DNA of 64,000 nt from Tamarix chinensis (Eukaryota; Streptophyta; Magnoliopsida; Caryophyllales; Tamaricaceae), in contig CM060177.1 in the NCBI GenBank assembly GCA_030549775.1, positions 88,569,236-88,633,235 on the forward strand, written 5' to 3'. The notes under the pieces are model-generated. The model had not been told where the DNA came from and ran no database searches. It saw nothing but the letters and a program-made list of their open reading frames with translations. Position 1 is the first letter of the stretch, and each line of letters starts with the position of its first letter. The position numbers and the translations under genes were made by a program. This document shows, piece by piece, positions 60,880 to 64,000 of this stretch.

Positions 60880-61790
60880 TGTATTTATGTGGAGTTCAAG
60901 AGCTGAACAATGATGTGTTAGCTTTGGAGGATATTTTAGTAGTCTAGGAGTTTCCTAATGTATTTATTGATAAAATCCCAAATATACCATTGGTATGTGA
61001 GATAAACTTCCCTATTAAGCCACTATCGAGGGCTGAGGCTATCTCAAATGTGCCTTACTAGATTGAATTGTTAGATTTGAGGGAGTCAAAGGCCTAGTTG
61101 GAGGAGTTGTTGCCTCATAGGTAAATCCACCCAATTATGTCTTTATGGGGAGCATTAGTTTTGTTTTTAAGGAAGAAGGATGAGAGACTTCATTTGTGCA
61201 TAGATTATCAAGGTTTGAACCAATTGATGTTGAAGAACCATTATTTGCTTCTAAGGATTGATGGCTGGTTTGACCATCTTTGGGGGTGCTTCGATCTTCT
61301 TAAAGATTGACTTGAATTTAGAATATCATCAATTGTGTATTTCCAAGGCGAACATCATGAATATGACCTTTAAGACATGGTATGGGCGCTACAAGTTTAT
61401 GGTGATGCCTTTTGGCCTCACCAATGTGCCTATTGTCTTTATGGACTTGATGAGAAGGACTTTTTGGCTGTTCCTTAATCAATTTGTGGTTGTTTTCATA
61501 GATGATATTTTGGTTTACTCTAGGAGTAGGGAGGAGCATGAGTAGCACCTGTGTATGATGTTGTCACTCCTTAGAGAGAATAATTTGTATACTAAGCTCT
61601 CTAAGTGTGAGTTTTGGGTTTGGGAGGTGGCATTTTTGGGACACATGGTGTTAGTAGGAGGAGTCGTCGTGGATTCGATGAAGATTTTGGCAACGACTGA
61701 TTGGAAGACACCCACCAATGTCCCCAATGTTTATGGTTTCCTAGGTTGGCTACGTACTGTAGTTGATTTATTAAGAAATTCTCTAAGGTA
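60880..61790 (+). pseudogene. Reverse transcriptase remnant of element G
   Basis: The frame at 61258-61545 contains [34 protein letters not shown] and [20 protein letters not shown], so the FIDD catalytic motif is kept. A stop follows. The frame at 61555-61791 gives NNLYTKLSKCEFWVWEVAFL and GFLGWLRTV, the thumb and connection. Upstream, around 61190-61260, are IDYQGLNQLMLKNHY and LRIDGWFD. Frameshifts before 61258 and stops at 61543 and 61789 disable it. Confidence 0.92.
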
Positions 61791-61849
61791 GCTCATCCCT
61801 TGGCAAACCTTCTGAGGAAGACAACTAGGTTTTAGTGGGATGATACATG

Positions 61850-62270
61850 TGAGGGAACATTTTAGGATTTGAAGAGTTGGTTGACTACAACATTGATTTT
61901 AACTTTGCCATTAGGATCAAGTAGGTTTGAATTATACAATGACGTGTTAAAGCACAAATTGTGTTTTGTATTGATCTAGCATAGTAAGGTCTCATTAGCT
62001 AAAGCAGCATTAGTAGAACTACATGATGCATAATTTAGATTTGGTAGTCATCATTTTTGTGCCGAATATTTAGAGAATTATTTATTTGGGACATAGTGTA
62101 GATTCTACACTAACCATAAGAGCCTCAAGTATATATTCACTCAAAAGAAGTTTTATATGATGTATAGGAGATAGTTACAGTTGGTGAAGGACTATGATAT
62201 AGAGTTGACCTACCATGAGAGTAAGGCTAACACCATTTTTGATGCCTTAAGTAGGAAGACATTACACTCC
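61850..62270 (+). pseudogene. RNase H remnant of element G
   Basis: The plus strand gives NHKSLKYIFTQKKF (62115-62155) and then, in the frame at 62181-62408, VKDYDIELTYHESKANTIFD and ALSRKTLHSLL. These match the end of Ty3/gypsy RNase H. The catalytic first part (61900-62090) is broken by stops. Confidence 0.85.
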
Positions 62271-62399
62271 TTGCTTGATTTTTTGGTGACTAATCAGTGG
62301 CTGGAGGAGCTTGGTGAGATAGGGATAGTGATAATCGAGTATGATGACTTAGAGGTCCGGATGTATGCCTTGACGATTATGCCGATGGTGTTTGATAAG

Positions 62400-63550
62400 A
62401 TCCAATAAGGCTAACCTAGGGATGTTAAGCTCGAGAGGATTCAATAGAAGATTTAAGATGGATGAGCCGAGGGTTTCTAGATTCACAAATATGGTAGAAT
62501 ATTCTACAAAAGTTTATGGTGTGTACCTTAGAGTTGTGCTAATCTAAAGTGTCAGATTTTATAGAAGGGTCACTGTAATCTGTATTCCATCCACCAAAGA
62601 GGAGATAAGTTTTATAAGGACCTCAAGAGGATCTATTAGTAGCCTCACATAAAGCATGAGGCAGAATATTTTATGTTAAGATGTCTAACCTACTAGAAGG
62701 TTAAGATCAATCACCAGAGGCCTGTAGGGTTGGCTTAGCTTTTAGTGTTGCAGGATGGAAGTGGGAGTCTATCTCGATGTATTTTGTGAGTGAGCTACAG
62801 AGGACTAGTAGCGGTTGCGACACAATTTGGGTTATCATCGATTGTTTAAATAAAATAGTTATGTTTGTGTTAACACAGTCGACTCTAAGTATGGATTAGC
62901 TGACCATTGCTTATTAAAGGTTTATGTTGAGTATGCATGGTACACTTACCGGCATAGTCTGTGATTGGGATTCAATTTTTTTCCACACTTATGGGGAAAG
63001 TTACAAGATGTTATCTACATGAGATTGAGGATGCGTACCACCTTCCACCTAGGTATAGATGGGTAGGTTGAGTGATCTATTCATATGCTCGAGGATATGC
63101 TCTGAGCCTATGTTTTGGACTTCCAAGGAAACTAGGAAGTGGGTTTATATTTGGTCGAGTTTTCGTACAATAATACTTATCATGCTAGTATAGGGATGCC
63201 ATCCTTTGTGGCACTATATGAACGTAAGTAATAGACAACCTTGTGCTGAAGCGATATCAATGAGACTGTGGTACTTGGACTACAGATGATTAATGAGACT
63301 ACCCAATAGGTTTGGTTGATATAGGATAGGATGAGAGTATCTTAGAGTCACCAGAAGAGCTACATAGATCAGAGGCATCGTAGTGAAGGCTTTGAGGCAA
63401 ATGATAAAGTTTTGTTGAGGGATTGGTTTGAAGGGTAAGTTGAGCTCATGGTACATTGGTTCTTATGAGATTCTTGATAGGATTGGTAAGGTGGTATACC
63501 ACTTAACACTTCCACTAGAGTCCACCAGAGTTCATAATATCTTCCACATC
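62400..63550 (+). pseudogene. Integrase remnant of element G
   Basis: Blocks in order: zinc-binding segment near 62560-62720 (YSIHQRGDKFYKDLKRIY), core with degenerate MDF- and DRLTK-like segments at 62760-62880, then a GRYHPPTDGQ-like and YARGY-like region near 63030-63110, and an AYNNTYHASIGM-like stretch at 63165-63200. Every block contains stops or shifts. Order and spacing fit Ty3/gypsy integrase. Confidence 0.75.
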
Positions 63551-63800
63551 TCCTAATTGAGGAAGTATGTCACTTACCCATCCCATATGGTCAAATTGGA
63601 TGAGATTTATCTTGATGAATCATTATCCTACAAGTAGAGACATTTGTGGATCTTCAACACCAATATTTGATAGACCTGGAAGAGTTTAGCTTTGCTTGTC
63701 AAGGTTCTTTGGAGCTAGAATGGAGTAGAGGAGGCAACCTAGGAGATTGAGAAGGACATGTGTGAGTTTCACCCCGAGATCTTCGACTTAGGTGTGTTAG
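63530..63800 (+). pseudogene. Chromodomain-type C-terminal tail of element G integrase
   Basis: The plus strand gives VHNIFHIS, LRKYVTYPSHMVKLDEIYLD, ESLSYK, LVKVLWS and GVEEAT, the same order as at 27720-27960 of element M on the minus strand. This tail identifies the Tekay/Del chromovirus lineage. Stops are present. Confidence 0.8.
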
Positions 63801-63813
63801 GTTTTAGGCTTTT

Positions 63814-63831
63814 TCTCTTTTAAGGGGGTAG
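63814..63831 (+). repeat. Extra copy of the polypurine tract of element G
   Basis: TCTCTTTTAAGGGGGTAG here is identical to the copy at 63941-63958, 127 bp downstream, which abuts the LTR. Confidence 0.85.
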
Positions 63832-63940
63832 GTCCTGGTAGTGTAGTAACGATTCTAGTAGAATTAGCCACTGAGATCACCTTCCTTAGATCCTTTTTCT
63901 CTTCTTTCCCAACTTTGACTTCTTGACTTCAAGGACGAAG

Positions 63941-63958
63941 TCTCTTTTAAGGGGGTAG
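63941..63958 (+). promoter_or_regulatory. Polypurine tract of element G
   Basis: TCTCTTTTAAGGGGGTAG lies directly before the LTR start TGTAAGACCCTAAATTTT at 63962. It is the plus-strand primer site of reverse transcription. Confidence 0.85.
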
Positions 63959-63961
63959 TGA

Positions 63962-64000
63962 TGTAAGACCCTAAATTTTAGCTAAACTTAATCTTGAGTA
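63962..64000 (+). mobile_element. Start of the 3' LTR of element G
   Basis: TGTAAGACCCTAAATTTTAG matches the start of LTR1 (GTAATACCTCAAAATTTTGC). Only 39 bp fall inside the window. Confidence 0.8.

Overview
This is a 64 kb piece of AT-rich nuclear DNA from a flowering plant, most likely a eudicot. The evidence is one intron-containing plant gene (the start of APC4, an anaphase-promoting complex subunit), a degenerate Mutator-like transposon that carries OTU-protease and plant-mobile-domain sequence, and many plant-type Ty3/gypsy retrotransposons (Tekay/Del chromoviruses and an Athila/Tat-type element). I see no bacterial-style operons, CRISPR arrays, rRNA or tRNA genes. I cannot name the species.

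Layout. (1) Positions 1-4700: exons 4 to 1 of APC4 on the minus strand (CDS exons 657-743, 2347-2438, 3965-4076, 4165-4233). The rest of the gene lies beyond the left edge. (2) About 5235-17560: a decayed Mutator-like element. A transposase with an OTU-like domain reads rightward (5830-8220) and a plant mobile domain (PMD) reading frame reads leftward (14100-15850). A 5.1 kb solo LTR (8920-14067) sits between them and contains about 750 bp of CTT repeat. (3) 17629-20793: another solo LTR. (4) 20794-22259 plus 57802-64000: a Tekay-type element on the plus strand, called G here. Its 5' LTR is split by about 35.5 kb of nested insertions.

The nested block 22260-57801 contains: a truncated LTR (B, 22260-24188); a minus-strand Tekay element (M, 24189-44000), whose 5' LTR is hit by a solo LTR (X, 33276-43292, flanked by CATAA on both sides); a further solo LTR inside X (Y, 36626-41420); a hAT-type MITE inside Y (39121-39628, perfect 8-bp target duplication); a second hAT-like MITE in X (34352-34645); then an Athila/Tat-type element on the minus strand (A, 44001-57801), hit by solo LTR Z (44356-53118), which is hit by solo LTR W (47936-51842). 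Insertion therefore goes four to five levels deep.

All retroelement and transposon coding regions are broken by stops and frameshifts. Apart from the APC4 exons I find no intact gene. Most long open frames come from polypyrimidine tracts, microsatellites or LTR sequence. The least explained signal is a set of short features shared by almost all the long LTRs although the LTRs themselves have diverged: clustered stem-loops of the CCACTA/TAGTGG type, a CACTTAAAGTG-containing block usually present twice, a CTCAT/ATGAG hairpin, a long pyrimidine tract, and internal minisatellites.
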